Source: Sulfurospirillum sp. UBA6810 (GTDB lineage: Bacteria; Campylobacterota; Campylobacteria; Campylobacterales; Sulfurospirillaceae). From it: a stretch of DNA of 21,747 nucleotides. Within the stretch, counting starts at the first letter, position 1, and every line of letters begins with the position of its first letter. The stretch lies in NCBI GenBank assembly GCA_002469305.1, contig DKEY01000094.1:1-21747 (forward strand), written 5' to 3'. Under the pieces are notes generated by a model. That model was not told where the DNA came from. It ran no database searches and saw only the letters and a program-made list of their open reading frames with translations. The position numbers were made by a program, and so were the translations under genes. This document shows positions 21,093 through 21,747 of the stretch, one piece after another.

Positions 21093-21106
21093 GGAACACT
21101 ATATGT
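21093..21106 (+). promoter_or_regulatory. Sigma-54-type -24/-12 element of nifH (GG-N10-GT)
   Basis: TATGGAACACTATATGTAAT: GG at 21093-21094, GT at 21105-21106, 43 nt before the nifH start. An AAGGGAG ribosome site lies at 21138-21144. Confidence 0.75.
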
Positions 21107-21149
21107 AATATAACTCTCGAAAACAAAATTTGATAACAAGGGAGTTAAG

Positions 21150-21747
21150 ATGTCTGAATTAAGACAAATTGCATTTTATGGCAAGGGTGGTATTGGAAAG
21201 TCAACAACTTCACAAAATACATTGGCGGCTATGTGTCACTACTATGGACAGAAAATATTAATCGTAGGATGTGATCCTAAGGCAGATTCAACAAGACTTA
21301 TCTTACATGAAAAAGCACAAAATACTATCATGCAACTAGCTAGCGAGGCTGGAAGCGTTGAAGATTTAGAATTAGAAGACGTATGTAAACCAGGTGCAGG
21401 TGAATTTCACCCTGAAAGTAATGAATTTAGCGAAGGCTACATTATGTGTACAGAGAGTGGTGGACCAGAGCCAGGAGTAGGCTGTGCAGGTCGTGGTGTT
21501 ATCACAGCGATTAACTTCCTTGAAGAAGAGGGAGCTTATGATGATGATTTGGATTTCGTTTCTTATGACGTTCTAGGGGATGTTGTTTGTGGTGGATTTG
21601 CGATGCCAATTCGTGAGGGAAAAGCACAAGAAATCTATATCGTTATGTCTGGAGAGATGATGGCAATGTACGCTGCAAATAACATCTCTAAGGGTATCTT
21701 AAAATACGCAAACACAGGTGGAGTACGTCTTGCAGGTCTTATCTGTA
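21150..21747 (+). CDS. nifH: NifH, nitrogenase iron protein (C-terminus outside window)
   Basis: 199 residues visible of about 290-300. P-loop GKGGIGKS at 11-18, CDPKADSTRL at 41-50, first 4Fe-4S ligand C112 in GPEPGVGCAGRGV, and the second in DVVCGGFAMPIR. The arginine in CAGRGV is the target of DraT-type ADP-ribosylation in organisms that have it. Between ELEDV and the conserved ESGGPEPG block it carries about 12 residues more than Azotobacter NifH (CKPGAGEFHPESNEFSEGY). NifH passes electrons to NifDK using ATP and also works in cofactor synthesis. nifDK probably follow, beyond the window. Confidence 0.98.
   Translation, partial: MSELRQIAFYGKGGIGKSTTSQNTLAAMCHYYGQKILIVGCDPKADSTRLILHEKAQNTIMQLASEAGSVEDLELEDVCKPGAGEFHPESNEFSEGYIMCTESGGPEPGVGCAGRGVITAINFLEEEGAYDDDLDFVSYDVLGDVVCGGFAMPIREGKAQEIYIVMSGEMMAMYAANNISKGILKYANTGGVRLAGLIC

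Noticed and set aside
1..21747. tRNA, rRNA, CRISPR arrays and insertion sequences
   Set aside because: No gap exceeds about 210 bp, no regularly spaced repeats were seen, and no transposase-like frame is present.

Overview
The window is AT-rich and gene-dense. Its protein families (epsilon-type RpoN, a nif cluster with minimal accessory genes, GGDEF/PAS and Cache sensors) suggest a free-living Campylobacterota (Epsilonproteobacteria) diazotroph, of the Sulfurimonas/Sulfurospirillum/Arcobacter kind. The lineage is inferred from protein flavour, not from a marker gene.

Layout. (1) 1-3889, minus strand: an operon reading nifX, a NifX-associated DUF269 gene, flavodoxin nifF, nifW, nifZ, a degenerate ferredoxin, a 2Fe-2S ferredoxin and rpoN (sigma-54, cut by the window edge). 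(2) 3945-5216, minus: nifN with its own promoter. (3) 5359-6175: a small, very acidic protein (+) and a bacteriohemerythrin (-). (4) 6276-7622, minus: nifE. (5) 7729-10850, plus: a divergent operon of a NifX-domain protein, a Sel1-repeat/NifU-C fusion, a second NifX-family protein, a flavodiiron protein and a minimal NifQ, followed by an MmcQ/YjbR gene and an EamA transporter. (6) 12197-20944: a block unrelated to nitrogen fixation: an MCP gene with two compensating frameshifts, a periplasmic solute-binding protein coupled to a PAS-GGDEF protein, a 4-oxalocrotonate tautomerase, a large Cache-GAF-PAS-PAS-GGDEF protein and a secreted unknown. (7) 21150-end, plus: the start of nifH behind a very strong terminator and its own promoter; nifDK presumably follow outside the window.

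How it works together. NifH, NifE, NifN, NifX and NifQ belong to FeMo-cofactor synthesis; NifW, NifZ and DUF269 help nitrogenase maturation or protection; NifF and the ferredoxin are candidate electron donors; the flavodiiron protein and hemerythrin probably handle oxygen or NO. Five nif promoters share the element GGAACAC-N5-ATGTA, a sigma-54-type -24/-12 element with GT where the canonical promoter has GC, and an rpoN gene lies at the end of one of these operons. The main novelties are this promoter class with its linked sigma factor, a heavily repeated palindrome TTACATGTAA, a Sel1-NifU fusion with a perfect internal ribosome binding site, a ferredoxin that has lost one cluster cysteine, and a shortened NifQ with a rearranged cysteine motif.
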